DNA of 23,615 nt, taken from the NCBI GenBank assembly GCA_903911455.1, contig CAIWDQ010000375.1, positions 1-23,615 of the forward strand, given 5' to 3'. Below the pieces are notes generated by a model. The model saw nothing but the letters and a program-made list of their open reading frames with translations. It had not been told where the DNA came from and searched no databases. Shown one piece after another: positions 23,367 through 23,615 of the stretch; position 1 is the first letter of the stretch; each line of letters starts with the position of its first letter. Source of the stretch: an uncultured bacterium (GTDB lineage Bacteria > Bacteroidota > Bacteroidia > Bacteroidales > JACABE01). The position numbers were made by a program, and so were the translations under genes.

Positions 23367-23495
23367 TTACCGCAAAGCCGCCGAATTGGCTGTCGAAAAA
23401 GCATTATCGGCAGGAAGTGCTCCATCTTTTCTGTTTTTTGCGATAGTTAACGACGCCTCGCGTGCATCATCTGTTCTTGGTGTAATTTTATGCAT
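23367..23495 (-). CDS. Candidate tiny ORF, 42 residues, unknown function
   Basis: An ATG at 23495 opens a 42-residue frame ending in TAA at 23367-23369. It reads 'MHKITPRTDDAREASLTI', 'AKNRKDGALPAD' and 'NAFSTANSAALR': polar, no membrane segment, alternating basic and acidic. Its base composition is clearly richer in G and C than the almost pure A/T sequence on both sides, which argues that it is or was coding. The 65 bases upstream contain almost only A and T and no Shine-Dalgarno. After the stop the same frame stays open for 26 more codons (AYYLKLSSS...), so it could also be the start of a longer gene cut by a stop mutation. I do not recognise the family. Confidence 0.4.
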   Translation of the reverse strand: MHKITPRTDDAREASLTIAKNRKDGALPADNAFSTANSAALR

Positions 23496-23615
23496 TTCTT
23501 TATTATTTTTATTGTTATTATTTTTTTTATTTGTTTTTTTATGATTTATTTATGATGCAATTTTTAAAAAAATTTAATTATAAATAAAAAAATCAACGTC
23601 CACTTTTCAAAAAGT

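Overview
The window comes from an AT-rich member of the Bacteroidota. The evidence is two secreted proteins with type IX secretion sorting domains (one type A, one type B/gliding-motility-associated), the Bacteroidota form of LspA with its long insertion, a DksA/TraR-like protein without the zinc cysteines, and promoters of the Bacteroidota TAnnTTTG type (often followed by GC) upstream of most transcription units. The futalosine-pathway enzyme MqnE argues against Bacteroides itself; I cannot place the order or genus from the sequence.

Layout. Positions 1-6095 carry two minus-strand units: a CtpA-type protease followed by a HEAT-repeat protein, and a secreted serine protease followed by mqnE and recX. 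Positions 6096-8829 hold two solo minus-strand genes (YceI-like, pirin-like) and a long gene-free stretch with dispersed repeats, a 42-bp tandem array and two candidate promoters (a sigma-54-like site and a housekeeping one) in front of a plus-strand surface or secreted protein. Positions 10257-14776 are an ileS - DksA-like - lspA unit. Then come a nucleoid-associated protein (NdpA/YejK family), an orphan minimal nucleotidyltransferase, and a divergent Gate-domain membrane protein. A second 42-bp array lies between that gene and the convergent sufBCD operon. thiL is divergent from sufB. The last 400 bases hold repeat remnants and one candidate tiny ORF.

Most genes are housekeeping: Fe-S cluster assembly (SufBCD), thiamine diphosphate synthesis (ThiL), menaquinone synthesis (MqnE), lipoprotein maturation (LspA), isoleucine charging (IleS), recombination control (RecX) and envelope proteolysis (S41). 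The most unusual content is non-coding. Two tandem arrays (8381-8602 and 17579-18040) have different sequences, but both keep an exact 42-bp period without any indel, both contain (A/C)ATACC, and both carry one A/T-centred dyad per unit. In the second array the dyad arms change completely between units (TGCAA..TTGCA versus CCGGA..TTCGG) at exactly the same offset, as if the dyad and not the sequence were preserved. The first array lies 75-300 bp upstream of a near-consensus sigma-54 -24/-12 site, the place where activator sites normally sit. Four intergenic sites also carry short period-7 AATTNNN repeats.
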